DNA of 64,000 bases from NCBI GenBank assembly GCA_000961695.1, contig LADW01000089.1, positions 86,644 through 150,643 on the forward strand. Reading direction: 5' to 3'. This document shows, piece after piece, positions 1 to 9,136 of this stretch (position 1 is the stretch's first letter; every line of letters begins with the position of its first letter). This stretch comes from Hyphomonadaceae bacterium BRH_c29. Lineage in GTDB: Bacteria > Pseudomonadota > Alphaproteobacteria > Caulobacterales > Hyphomonadaceae. A program made the translations under genes and the position numbers. A model generated the notes under the pieces. The model had not been told where the DNA came from. It searched no databases and saw nothing but the letters and a program-made list of their open reading frames with translations.

Positions 1-1559
1 GATGTGCGTTCAGTGCCATTCGGGCTGCCGGCGGCAAAGTCCGATTTCAGGCTGTCTTCCATCGCACTGATGCCAACCGTCTGGAGATAGTCCGGGAAGG
101 CATCAAACAGCGGGAAGTCGACATCGCTAAAGGATTCAAGATCGTACTTGTAGTAGCGCCCACCGACCGTGACGCTCCACTTGTCGGTGATATCGTAGCC
201 GATCTCACCATAGAGGGCCGATTCCTTCAGCTTGGAATAGAACTGGGAATAGTATTCCAGATCATCCGGTCGGTCGAAACCGACATAGGCGGCATAGCCC
301 GGCGTGTATTCCGCTGAAGAGGATGTCACGTCCTGGTCATTGTAGAATGCACCAACGATCCAGTTGAGCGGACCCTCTGTCTGCGACACCAGCCGCAGTT
401 CTTCATTGAACGTGTTCGCCCGGGTTTTCTCGTGCGTATAGGCCGTGAAAGTCGGGAAGGCCTCATAGCTGTATTCCAGCGAAATCAGCAGATCCGTCTG
501 GTCACGCTGACCATTGTCGTCGAACCGGGAATAGCCGGTCGCAGACGTCAGTTCCGCAAAGCCGAGGTCTGCCGTCAGCTCCAACGCGAGCAGCTGGTTC
601 GTGATCTCGTTCGGCTCTTCGACCCGCTTGGCCAGCTCATAGTCTCCGGCTGGCACGGTGGACCGCCGGCTGGAGCCCTGACGGCCCCCGATCTTGGCCT
701 TCTGATAATAATACGTCGCCGTACCATCGAGCCAGGACATCGGCTCCCAACGTGCGGCCAGGCGGCCCGACGTAGTTTTCTCACTGTTGGCGTCGGAGAT
801 GCGGTGAACGTTCGCTTTCACATCCGCCGGATCCGAAAAGTCCGGATCTGCGTCCGTCACACCGATTTCATTGACGACATAGGGATAGTCGATGAAGCCG
901 GAATCATCGTCCAGATCGAGCGACCCGCGGATCGCCAGATTGGACAGGATGGTCTTGTTGAAGGTGAAACCGCCCTTGTAGCTGAGGCTGTCGGCCTCCG
1001 AATACTGATAGGCCTCCGCGCGCACATCGAGCGTGTCCCCATCGAATTTGGGTTTCGCGGGGATGTAGCGGATCGCGCCGCCCAGCGTGCCGGCACCGTA
1101 AAGCGTGCCCTGCGGCCCGAGCAGGACCTCAACACGCTCAAGGTCGTTCAGCTTCAGGTCCACATAAAGCGGAATCTCGCCAACGTAGGTGGCAACCGTG
1201 CCACCCCCATCATTGTTGCCATCGCCCGAGCCGAGCCCGTCGGCATTGAGGCCGCGCACGATGATCGGGTTGCCCTGACGGCCGCCGCGATCGACGACGT
1301 TGATGCCCGGCACATAGGCCAGCACGTCGGAAAGCTCGTCAAAGCCCTGCTCCTCGATCTGGGAGCCGCCGACGGCAGCAATGTTCAAAGGAATGTCCTG
1401 AACACTTTCGGCCCGGCGCGTGGCGGTCACGGTGATGGTTTGTGCACGCAGCTCATCGCTGGCTGGCGTGGTGGTATCGGAATCCTGCGCGGCAGCGGCA
1501 AAGGCAAGGCTGCCTGCCAGCGCAACCAGGCTCACATGTTTCTTGAGTGAATTTTTCAT
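1..1559 (-). CDS. TonB-dependent outer-membrane receptor (5' part; runs off the window)
   Basis: The gene reads leftward from an ATG at 1559 and has no stop before base 1, so only the first ~519 codons are present. The protein starts with a signal peptide (MKNSLKKHVS, hydrophobic core, AAAAQ cleavage region). Next comes a TonB-box-like stretch (TITVTATRR) and a plug domain with the family signatures VQDIPLNIAAV, LSDVLAYVPG, NPIIVRGLN and LYGAGTLGGAIRY. The rest is aromatic-rich beta-barrel. GGAG lies 8 bases before the ATG. Such receptors import siderophores, cobalamin or glycans across the outer membrane using TonB-ExbBD energy. The substrate cannot be told from sequence and no transport partner is adjacent. 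The neighbour at 1733 is divergent. Confidence 0.93.
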   Translation of the reverse strand, partial: MKNSLKKHVSLVALAGSLAFAAAAQDSDTTTPASDELRAQTITVTATRRAESVQDIPLNIAAVGGSQIEEQGFDELSDVLAYVPGINVVDRGGRQGNPIIVRGLNADGLGSGDGNNDGGGTVATYVGEIPLYVDLKLNDLERVEVLLGPQGTLYGAGTLGGAIRYIPAKPKFDGDTLDVRAEAYQYSEADSLSYKGGFTFNKTILSNLAIRGSLDLDDDSGFIDYPYVVNEIGVTDADPDFSDPADVKANVHRISDANSEKTTSGRLAARWEPMSWLDGTATYYYQKAKIGGRQGSSRRSTVPAGDYELAKRVEEPNEITNQLLALELTADLGFAELTSATGYSRFDDNGQRDQTDLLISLEYSYEAFPTFTAYTHEKTRANTFNEELRLVSQTEGPLNWIVGAFYNDQDVTSSSAEYTPGYAAYVGFDRPDDLEYYSQFYSKLKESALYGEIGYDITDKWSVTVGGRYYKYDLESFSDVDFPLFDAFPDYLQTVGISAMEDSLKSDFAAGSPNGTERT

Positions 1560-1732
1560 TATATGACTCCAGTTGTCCCACCTGAAGCGTTCAATAGGCT
1601 GGAACGCTCCGCCTGCTGCAAGAGGTGTGATGCAACCGCTATTATTTTGAGCAAAGGCGGGGCAAAATGGTCACAGCAGTGCCTAATTAGCAGGCAGGCC
1701 GTGCTTCTTATTCAGGCAGGACTCCAATCGCT

Positions 1733-3325
1733 TTGATCAACGAACCAGACCTCATCGCAGACGCGTCGAGCAAGCTTGCAGCAGGCGACTATCGCGGTGC
1801 GCATGCCATCTGCCTGGAGGTCCTGCGCGCCAATCCGTCCTCGGCGGATGCATACGATTTACTGGGAATACTGACTGCCGACCATGGCAATCACCGCAAG
1901 GCGGTGGACCTGTTCGACCGCGCCATCGCAGCGGATGGCAGGCATGCCGGCGCGCTTGCACACAAAGCCCGCAGCCTGATTGCTCTGCTCGAACGCGACA
2001 GGGCGGTTGAAGCCGCCGAGGCCGCGGCAGCGCTGAAACCACAGGACGCGCACAGTCTCGATACGCTCGGAGTGGTGTTCAGCCGGGCGGGGCTTCATGC
2101 GCGCGCGGCATCCTTCTACGAAGCCGCCATTCAGGCGGATCCCGGACCGGCAAATTACCAGTACAATCTGGGGGCCGCCCTTCAGTTCATTGGCCGGATG
2201 GAGGAGGCTTGCGCAGCATACGAAGCATGCCTTGAGCGGTCCCCGAACGATACCCGCGCACTTTCGGCCATTGTACAGATAACCAAGCAGAGTGAATCGA
2301 CGAACGATCTGCCCAGGCTGGAGGCGGCCTTTTCCGCAACCGCTTCAGTTCCCGATGATGCCTTGCGGATGGGCCATGCCCTGGCAAAGGCCCACGAAGA
2401 TATGGGGCATGCAAAAGAAGCCCTCGCATGGCTGGGCCGAGCGAAAGCCGCTAAGTGGGCCACTATATCTTATGACCCGAAAGTCGACGCCTCTCTCTTC
2501 GATGCCGCCATTTCGTTGGCCCGCGAGCTTGATAGCCGTCCCAGCTGCGAAGACGGGCAGCCAATTTTCATTGTCGGAATGCCGCGCACTGGGACAACTC
2601 TTATCGACCGGATATTATCCGGACACAGCCTTGTCACGTCTGCGGGCGAGCTTGCCGATTTCGGCCTGGCGCTGAAACGCCGCGTGCGCACACCTTCGAG
2701 TTTCGTGCTCGATGCCGAAACACTCGCCGCAGCGTCCCGCACCGATCCCGCCACTCTTGGAAAGACTTATCTTGAGAGCGTCCGCGCGACGCTCGGTTTG
2801 ACCGGGCGGTTCATCGACAAGCTTCCACTCAACGCCGTTTATGCCCCAGCTATTCTTGCCGCCCTGCCAAATGCCCGTGTCATCTGTCTTCGACGCCATC
2901 CCGCCGACACGGTGCTGAGCAACTACCGGCAGCTGTTTGCGACTCAGTTCCCCTACTACAACTATGCCTACGATCTGGCGGCCTGCGCCCAGTATTATGT
3001 CGGGTTCGACCGAATGATCCGGCATTTCCGCGAGACCCTGCCGGCAGACCGGTTCCGCGAAGTCCACTATGAGGATGTCGTCGCCAACATCGAAGGCGAA
3101 ACGCGCAGCCTCCTCGACTTCTGTGGCCTCGATTTCGAGCCCGCCTGCATCGCATTCCACGAGAACAAAGCGCCGGTCGCCACGGCAAGCTCCGCTCAGG
3201 TACGCGAGCCGCTCTACACCCGCTCGATGGGGCGGTGGAAGCGATACGAGGCCGGGCTCGGCCCCGCGCTCGATGTCCTGGAAGCTGCCGGCTGCATCGA
3301 TCCTTCTGAGCGCGCCCCGAAATAG
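1733..3325 (+). CDS. TPR-repeat sulfotransferase
   Basis: A 530-residue two-part protein. Residues ~1-270 are tetratricopeptide repeats (NPSSADAYDLLGILTADHG and similar helical pairs). Residues ~277-525 are a sulfotransferase domain with the 5'-phosphosulfate loop PRTGTT at 284-289 and a 3'-phosphate-binding segment near LRRHPADTVLSNYRQ. The family moves sulfate from PAPS to a protein or carbohydrate acceptor; the acceptor here is unknown. The start is TTG at 1733, since no in-frame ATG sits near the N-terminus; AGGA lies about 12 bases upstream. It is divergent from the TonB receptor and followed by an independent aldo/keto reductase gene. No sulfate-activation genes are nearby. Confidence 0.9.
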   Translation: MINEPDLIADASSKLAAGDYRGAHAICLEVLRANPSSADAYDLLGILTADHGNHRKAVDLFDRAIAADGRHAGALAHKARSLIALLERDRAVEAAEAAAALKPQDAHSLDTLGVVFSRAGLHARAASFYEAAIQADPGPANYQYNLGAALQFIGRMEEACAAYEACLERSPNDTRALSAIVQITKQSESTNDLPRLEAAFSATASVPDDALRMGHALAKAHEDMGHAKEALAWLGRAKAAKWATISYDPKVDASLFDAAISLARELDSRPSCEDGQPIFIVGMPRTGTTLIDRILSGHSLVTSAGELADFGLALKRRVRTPSSFVLDAETLAAASRTDPATLGKTYLESVRATLGLTGRFIDKLPLNAVYAPAILAALPNARVICLRRHPADTVLSNYRQLFATQFPYYNYAYDLAACAQYYVGFDRMIRHFRETLPADRFREVHYEDVVANIEGETRSLLDFCGLDFEPACIAFHENKAPVATASSAQVREPLYTRSMGRWKRYEAGLGPALDVLEAAGCIDPSERAPK

Positions 3326-3396
3326 TTCGGCTTGCCGTCTGGTATTGACGCGGCGGGCCGTTAGTCTCCCGCTCAACGAGACAAGGGAGACTCGAC

Positions 3397-4413
3397 ATGC
3401 AACATCGCCGCCTCGGCCGAAGCGCCATTTATGTGTCAGACATCTGCATGGGGACCATGACGTTCGGGTCCCAGACCGACGAAGCCGAATCGTTTCGTAT
3501 CCTCGACGCGAGCCTTGACGCCGGCATCAATTTCTTCGACACGGCCGAAAATTACCCTGTGCCACCCGACACCAAATGGGCCGGGCGGACAGAGGAAATC
3601 GTCGGCAAATGGCTGAAGACCAAGGACCGGGATTCCATCATCCTTGCCACCAAAGTCTGCGGTCCCTCGCATGGCTGGATCAAGGGCAGCCAGCGCGCCG
3701 GCATGACCGCGCTTGACCGGCACAATATCACCCGCGCCATTGAGGCCAGCCTCACGCGTCTTGGTACGGATTATGTCGACCTCTACCAAACTCACTGGCC
3801 AGACCACGGCATCGCCTATGACGAGACGATGGAAGTGCTGGACGATCTGGTGCGCGAAGGCAAAGTGCGCATCGCGGGCTGTTCCAATGAAGACGCCTGG
3901 GGTCTGATGAAAAGCCTCGAAACCTCCAGCCGTCTTGGTACGGTGCGCTACGAGACGATCCAGAACAATTTCAGCCTGAACAATCGCCGCTTCGAGGACG
4001 CCCTGTCAAAAGTCTGCCGTCAGGAAAATGTCAGCCTGATCCCCTACTCCCCCATCGGAGGCGGAGTTCTCTCCGGCAAGTATCAGGACGGCGCCCGGCC
4101 AGACGGTGCGCGTTTCTCCAGATATCTTGAAATCGGCGGTCGTCAGGCCGCGATGGCCCAGCGTTTTGTCAACGACAAGTCACTGGCCTCGACGGCCCGT
4201 TTCATGGAGATCGCGAAAGAAGCCGGCATCAGCCCGGTCACGATGGCGACCGCCTGGTCGAAACAGCACGATTTCGTTGCATCCACGATTGTCGGCGTGT
4301 CGAAGTTCGATCAGCTGGCTGACATCTTCGCCGCCGCAGACCTCACCCTCTCCGATGAGGTGATGAAGGCCTGCAATGCCGTGACGAAGGATATCCAATA
4401 CCCGATGGGCTAA
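3397..4413 (+). CDS. Aldo/keto reductase (Tas-like)
   Basis: A 338-residue NAD(P)H-dependent oxidoreductase of the aldo/keto reductase superfamily. The (beta/alpha)8 catalytic set is visible: Asp and Tyr in FFDTAENY, Lys in LATKVCG and His in YQTHWPDH. The C-terminal half carries the cofactor-binding segment ending in TIVGVSKFDQL. Overall resemblance is to the Tas/YghZ type. GGGAG lies 8 bases before the ATG. The gene stands alone and ends at a strong hairpin shared with the convergent ftsK. Physiological substrate unknown. Confidence 0.93.
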   Translation: MQHRRLGRSAIYVSDICMGTMTFGSQTDEAESFRILDASLDAGINFFDTAENYPVPPDTKWAGRTEEIVGKWLKTKDRDSIILATKVCGPSHGWIKGSQRAGMTALDRHNITRAIEASLTRLGTDYVDLYQTHWPDHGIAYDETMEVLDDLVREGKVRIAGCSNEDAWGLMKSLETSSRLGTVRYETIQNNFSLNNRRFEDALSKVCRQENVSLIPYSPIGGGVLSGKYQDGARPDGARFSRYLEIGGRQAAMAQRFVNDKSLASTARFMEIAKEAGISPVTMATAWSKQHDFVASTIVGVSKFDQLADIFAAADLTLSDEVMKACNAVTKDIQYPMG

Positions 4414-4427
4414 GGCCTGAAATGTAG

Positions 4428-4461
4428 AACCCCCGTTCGCTTTTCACGGCGAACGGGGGTT
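4428..4461. terminator. Bidirectional hairpin terminator between aldo/keto reductase and ftsK
   Basis: A perfect 13-bp inverted repeat (AACCCCCGTTCGC at 4428-4440 and its complement at 4449-4461) with an 8-base loop lies between two convergent genes. The U-tract is short on both strands, but the stem is long and GC-rich enough to serve both genes. Confidence 0.8.
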
Positions 4462-4491
4462 GCCCCTACTGCCCCACTTAGCTCGCGGGTA

Positions 4492-6999
4492 TTATTCCGG
4501 TGACGGACGGCCGTTTGCGAGAACCTCACGTTTGCCGGCATGGTTCGGCGCGGAAATGATGCCTTCTTCTTCCAGCCGGTCGATCACGCCTGCCGCCTTG
4601 TTGTAACCGATCTTCAGACGCCGCTGGAGATAGGAGGTCGAGGCGCGCTGGTCGCGCACGACGATGGCGATGGCCTGCGAGAAAAGATCGTCGTCTTCGT
4701 CGCCAGTGGACGTCCCGAGCATGGCATCCATCACGGCCGAGCCGGTGGAGCCGTCATCCGGCGCTTCCAGAATATCCATCACATAGTCCGGCTCGCCCTG
4801 ATCGCGCAGCCAGTCTGTGACGGCGCCGACATCCTCATCCGACACGAACGGGCCGTGCAGGCGCTGCGATTTCTGGCCAGGTGCCTGATAAAGCAGGTCG
4901 CCCATGCCGAGCAGTTGTTCGGCGCCCTGCTCATTCAGGATGGTGCGTGAGTCAATCTTCGTGGTGACCATGTAGGAAATACGGGTCGGGAAGTTCGCCT
5001 TGATTGTGCCGGTGATGACGTCCACGGACGGACGCTGTGTGGCGGTGATCAGGTGAATACCGGCCGCACGTGCCATCTGGGCGAGGCGCTGGACGCAACC
5101 TTCCACTTCCTTGCCGGCCACCAGCATCAGGTCTGCCATCTCGTCGATCACGACCACGATGTTCGGGATGTGCTCGACCGGCAGGATTTCCGTCTCGTAG
5201 ACCGGCTTGCCGCGATCATCGAACCCGGTCTGCACCTTGCGGACAAGGTTTTCACCGGAATTGCGGTACTTCGCGGCCTTGTCATTGAAGCCGGCCAGGT
5301 TACGCACGCCCGCCTTGGACATCAGCTCGTAGCGGCCTTCCATTTCGCGCACGGTCCACTGAAGGGCGTTCACGGCCTTTTTCGGGTCGGTCACAACCGG
5401 CGCCAGCAGGTGCGGGATGCCCTCATAGATCGAGAGTTCCAGCATTTTCGGGTCGATCATGATGAAGCGGCACTGTTCCGGCGTGTGGCGGTAGAGCAGC
5501 GACAGGATCATCGCGTTCACACCGACAGACTTACCGGAGCCCGTGGTGCCGGCGATCAGGAGGTGAGGCATCTTCGCGAGGTCGACCACGGTCGGCACGC
5601 CGCCAATATCTTCGCCCAGCGCCATGGGCAGGCTGGCGCGCGTGCCGGAATAGGCATCCGACTGAAGCAGCGTGCGCAGATAGACCGTGTCCCGATTGTC
5701 GTTCGGCAGCTCGATGCCGATGGCGTTCTTGCCCGGCACGACCGCGACACGTGCCGACTTGGCGCTCATCGAACGGGCAATGTCGTCAGCCAGCGAGATC
5801 ACGCGGGAAGATTTGACGCCCGGTGCCGGCTCCATTTCGAACAGGGTGATCACAGGACCCGGGCGCACTTCCTTGACGCGGCCGCGAACGCCGAATTCCT
5901 TCAGGACGTCTGACAGCTTGGCTGCCTTGGCGAGCAAGGCTTCCTCGTCAATGGAATCTGCGCGCTCGACGGTCTGCTCAAGGAGTTCGATCGACGGCAG
6001 GCGGCCAGCCTTGCGACGGCGTTCGGCGGGCTTGGCGACACGGGGCTCAGGTGCCTTCGGCGAAGGCTTGGGCGTTGGCAGGCTGAAGATGGGCTTGCGC
6101 GCCGGCGCCTCATCGTCGTCCTCTTCATCCGCATCATAGTCGTCGTCTTCATAGTCTTCGTATTCGTCGTCAGCGTCGTCGAGGTATTCTTCTTCCTCAT
6201 CGTCATAGTCGTCGTCTTCGACTTCGATGACCGTCTTGCCGCGCTTGCGCAGGAAGCCCGGCGTATCATCGTCATCCGTCAGAACCACGCGGGCGCGGTC
6301 TTCGCGTTCGGCGACCAGCTCATCTGCAACGGCCCGCTTCGGCGTCAGGGCGCGAACGATGCCAAGCAGGAAGCCGCCAACCCCACTCGCCTGCCGGGCG
6401 GCGCGGACACCCGATGTCGTCGCAGCCTGCTTGAGAAGGTGCGCATCACTGCGGCGGAAGCCCAGCGCAGACAGCCCGGCCCAGAGGGCGAGCATGCCGA
6501 GCAGAAAGCCAGCCCAGCTTTCCGGAGCAGGCAGCATCAACGCGCGGAAGGGCATCGCAGCGAAGTGGAACATGCCGTCACCGACCACACCGCCCAACCC
6601 GGCGCTCAGCGGCCAGGACTGCGGAACCGGCCAGGCCGCGAAAAAGGCTGCGGAGAGAGGCACGAACAGGAAACCCTGGACCCAGCGGCGCACGCGCGGC
6701 GCGCCGATCAGGACGGTGCGCATGGCGCCACCGATCATCAGGGCGAGGCCTGCCGTCCAGGCTGACCAGCCAAGCGACTGGCGGGCAAGATCTGCGAACA
6801 CGGCGCCGGACCGGCCAAACAGGTTCTGGACGTCCGAATCAGTCGCGGCATTCCAGGACGGGTCGGTCGCCACATAGGACCCGACGCTCCCGCAGATGAA
6901 GACGCCCAACGCGAACGCGGCAGCACCCGTCAGGATGCGCCAGACTGGATCGCTCACGCTGAAATGGGGTGCGTCGTCATCATAGGCATAGTCGGTCAT
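4492..6999 (-). CDS. ftsK: DNA translocase FtsK
   Basis: A membrane-anchored, septum-located motor that pumps DNA at division and activates XerCD recombination. The N-terminus has about four membrane segments (residues ~20-180). Residues ~253-299 form an extremely acidic linker (runs such as YDDEEEEYLDD). Then come the alpha/beta motor domains with Walker A GTTGSGKSVG (~478) and Walker B VVVIDEMADLM (~615), and a C-terminal winged-helix gamma domain (YLQRRLKIGYNKAAGVIDRLEEEGII). I start at ATG 6999 (MTDYAYDDD, 835 aa). An upstream in-frame TTG at 7038 would add 13 residues but has no ribosome-binding site. The gene is leftward and convergent with the aldo/keto reductase. Confidence 0.96.
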   Translation of the reverse strand: MTDYAYDDDAPHFSVSDPVWRILTGAAAFALGVFICGSVGSYVATDPSWNAATDSDVQNLFGRSGAVFADLARQSLGWSAWTAGLALMIGGAMRTVLIGAPRVRRWVQGFLFVPLSAAFFAAWPVPQSWPLSAGLGGVVGDGMFHFAAMPFRALMLPAPESWAGFLLGMLALWAGLSALGFRRSDAHLLKQAATTSGVRAARQASGVGGFLLGIVRALTPKRAVADELVAEREDRARVVLTDDDDTPGFLRKRGKTVIEVEDDDYDDEEEEYLDDADDEYEDYEDDDYDADEEDDDEAPARKPIFSLPTPKPSPKAPEPRVAKPAERRRKAGRLPSIELLEQTVERADSIDEEALLAKAAKLSDVLKEFGVRGRVKEVRPGPVITLFEMEPAPGVKSSRVISLADDIARSMSAKSARVAVVPGKNAIGIELPNDNRDTVYLRTLLQSDAYSGTRASLPMALGEDIGGVPTVVDLAKMPHLLIAGTTGSGKSVGVNAMILSLLYRHTPEQCRFIMIDPKMLELSIYEGIPHLLAPVVTDPKKAVNALQWTVREMEGRYELMSKAGVRNLAGFNDKAAKYRNSGENLVRKVQTGFDDRGKPVYETEILPVEHIPNIVVVIDEMADLMLVAGKEVEGCVQRLAQMARAAGIHLITATQRPSVDVITGTIKANFPTRISYMVTTKIDSRTILNEQGAEQLLGMGDLLYQAPGQKSQRLHGPFVSDEDVGAVTDWLRDQGEPDYVMDILEAPDDGSTGSAVMDAMLGTSTGDEDDDLFSQAIAIVVRDQRASTSYLQRRLKIGYNKAAGVIDRLEEEGIISAPNHAGKREVLANGRPSPE

Positions 7000-7466
7000 G
7001 AAGGGTGCCGGCTCCGTCTTTGTCGGTGGAGAGGCCAATCTGACCCATCAACCTTAACTCTGGGCAAATGAGCTGAAGACTTTTTCAGTGCCGGATTAAC
7101 GGATTCAGCGCGGTCGATTTCGCGCCGGATGGCCTGTTTTCAAAACCTTCCCTCCGCGAGCGCCGACCCGTCCGGAGAGGGTTCGAACGGCCACTATTCC
7201 CCGTAATGCTTGAGCTTTCGAGCCCTCTCAGGACGGTTCCAACAGGCACAGACACGCGGGGAAAAGGCCATTCAGAAGCGGCGTAAGAACCGCTCCGGCG
7301 ACCCTTGCGTCGTTAACTTTTATGTCAGCGACTGCACAAGAAATGAATGAAGATGCCTCTGCAGTTAACGCCCCCGTGAAACTAATTTTCCGAACGGCGT
7401 GCGGCCCTGAATCACGGGTCGGCCGCTGCATCGAAACAGAAATACCCCCTCCCCTTCGGAACAGAA
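7000..7466. other. Intergenic region between ftsK and the amtB terminator
   Basis: About 470 bases hold the ftsK promoter region. No credible reading frame, tRNA or rRNA is visible. A TTCGAAC run near 7182 resembles a tRNA T-loop, but its flanks do not pair as a tRNA. Two GTTAAC hexamers (about 7313 and 7363) lie 50 bases apart and could be half-sites for a CtrA-type regulator; this is weak. Confidence 0.4.
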
Positions 7467-7496
7467 AAAACCCCGGCAGTTGCCTGCCGGGGTTTT
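7467..7496 (-). terminator. Rho-independent terminator of amtB
   Basis: A perfect 13-bp stem (AAAACCCCGGCAG and its complement) closes a 4-base loop. Read leftward it ends in a run of six or more U, so it is a textbook intrinsic terminator 21 bases past the amtB stop codon. Confidence 0.92.
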
Positions 7497-7516
7497 CGTA
7501 TTGGAGCGCCGGAACC

Positions 7517-8923
7517 TTAGGCGTTGGTGAAGTCCGGATAGGCTTCGAGACCAACTTCCGAGATGTCCATGCCGGCCATTTCCTCTTCCACGCTGGCGCG
7601 GACGCCAATCGTGAACTTGAGGGCAAACCAGACAGCCAGCGATGCGACCGAGACAAACACGGCGGTCAGCAGCACACCGACCAGCTGGCCGACATAGCTC
7701 ACGTCACCATCGGGGGTCGGCATGATGTGGTTGCCGTAGGACGCGGCCACGATGATCGTGCCCCAGATACCGCAGACAAGGTGCACCGGGATGGCGCCGA
7801 CCACGTCGTCGATCTTGAGCTTGTCGAGCAGCGGAACCGTCAGCACGGCGAGAACACCGCCAACGCCGCCGATCAGGACAGCTGCACCCATCGAAGGCGC
7901 AAGCGGCTCAGCCGTGATCGAAACGAGGCCACCCAGAGCGCCGTTGAAGACCATGGTTGCGTCGACTTTGCCTTTGTAGAGGATCGCCGTGGCGACCATG
8001 GCGAACAGTGTGCCGCCGACAGCGCCCATGTTCGTGTTGGCGAAGATCTGAGCCACCGAGTTGATGTCGGTAATGGTGCCGGCAGCAAGCTGCGAAGCGC
8101 CGTTGAAGCCGAACCAGCCGAACCACAGGATGAACGTACCAAGACCGGCCAGCGGGATGTTGGAACCCGGCATCGGGTTCACCTGCTTGCCGAAATACTT
8201 GCCGGTACGCGGACCGATGACCAGAGCGCCCATAAGAGCTGCCCAGCCGCCAACCGAGTGAACCAGCGTCGAACCGGCGAAGTCGGAGAAGGCCCACTTG
8301 CTGTCGAGGTAGCCGCCGCCCCACTCCCAGGACACGACAACCGGATAGATCACTGACGTCAGGATCGCCGTGAAGATCAGGAATGGCCAAAGCTTGACGC
8401 GCTCAGCGACCGTACCGGAAACGATGGAAGCTGCCGTGGCAACGAACACCATCTGGAAGTACCAGTCAGAGGACGGCGCATAGCCAGCTTCGTTTGCGAC
8501 ATCGAGGCTACCACCCGACCAGAAGAAGGCGGATGCTGCAGGCATGCCGAACAGTTTCAGACCTTCATCGCCGCCCATCCAGGCGCCCGGATAGGCCACG
8601 TTGTAACCGATGATCCAGAACATCAGACCAGAGACGGCGTAGAGCACGACGTTCTTCATGGACTGCATGGCAGCGTTCTTCGAGCGCACCAGACCCACTT
8701 CAAGGCACATGAAGCCGGCTGCCATGAACATCACGATCAGGCCGCCGATGAGGAACAGGTAGGAGTTGTCGACGTACGAGCTTGCGCTGCCGTTAACCGA
8801 TTCCTCCAGCGCCGAGAGGCGCGCTTCCAGATCTGCGTCCTGTGCGTATGCGAGCGCCCCCGTGAACGCGAGGGCTGGCAGCAAGGCCACCCCGCGCGTC
8901 AATTTTTTGAATATCTGGCCCAT
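7517..8923 (-). CDS. amtB: Ammonium transporter (Amt family)
   Basis: A 468-residue inner-membrane ammonium channel. It has a cleavable signal peptide (cleavage near ALAYAQD), a short extracytoplasmic segment, then eleven membrane helices. The conserved pore histidines are present in STLVHSVGGW and PVHLVCGIWG, together with FFWSGGS and LGTFILWFGWFGFNGAS. The family imports ammonium as a trimer and is blocked by the PII protein GlnK. No glnK is adjacent, which is unusual for the family. GGAGGGG lies 6 bases before the ATG. I saw no sigma-54 site in the 213-base upstream gap. Confidence 0.96.
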   Translation of the reverse strand: MGQIFKKLTRGVALLPALAFTGALAYAQDADLEARLSALEESVNGSASSYVDNSYLFLIGGLIVMFMAAGFMCLEVGLVRSKNAAMQSMKNVVLYAVSGLMFWIIGYNVAYPGAWMGGDEGLKLFGMPAASAFFWSGGSLDVANEAGYAPSSDWYFQMVFVATAASIVSGTVAERVKLWPFLIFTAILTSVIYPVVVSWEWGGGYLDSKWAFSDFAGSTLVHSVGGWAALMGALVIGPRTGKYFGKQVNPMPGSNIPLAGLGTFILWFGWFGFNGASQLAAGTITDINSVAQIFANTNMGAVGGTLFAMVATAILYKGKVDATMVFNGALGGLVSITAEPLAPSMGAAVLIGGVGGVLAVLTVPLLDKLKIDDVVGAIPVHLVCGIWGTIIVAASYGNHIMPTPDGDVSYVGQLVGVLLTAVFVSVASLAVWFALKFTIGVRASVEEEMAGMDISEVGLEAYPDFTNA

Positions 8924-9136
8924 TCGGCCCCTCCATGTCGCAGGTTTCGGAGCTCGGGACCCCCCGGCGCTCTCCCACTCCCGATATGATTTGGGGTGCC
9001 CAAGAAAGTCGCTTGGCGGACTTATTCAGAGGCCCATTCTTCGGACTCGTGGTTAAATGGTGGGCAGCGTTGCGGCTAATCGCCCAAAACGGCGCCACCG
9101 CTAGACGAGGGAGAGGCCCAGCGCTACCTAGTCATC

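Noticed and set aside
432..1550. 372-codon rightward frame opposite the TonB receptor
   Set aside because: It is antisense to a clear signal-plus-plug reading frame and has no domain signature or ribosome-binding site.
7150..7220. Possible tRNA-Ser remnant around GGTTCGAAC
   Set aside because: T-loop-like string has no matching acceptor, D or anticodon arms on either strand.
8924..9136. Sigma-54 promoter for amtB
   Set aside because: No GG-N10-GC pair with correct spacing upstream of the amtB start; nitrogen control must be by another route or sits elsewhere.
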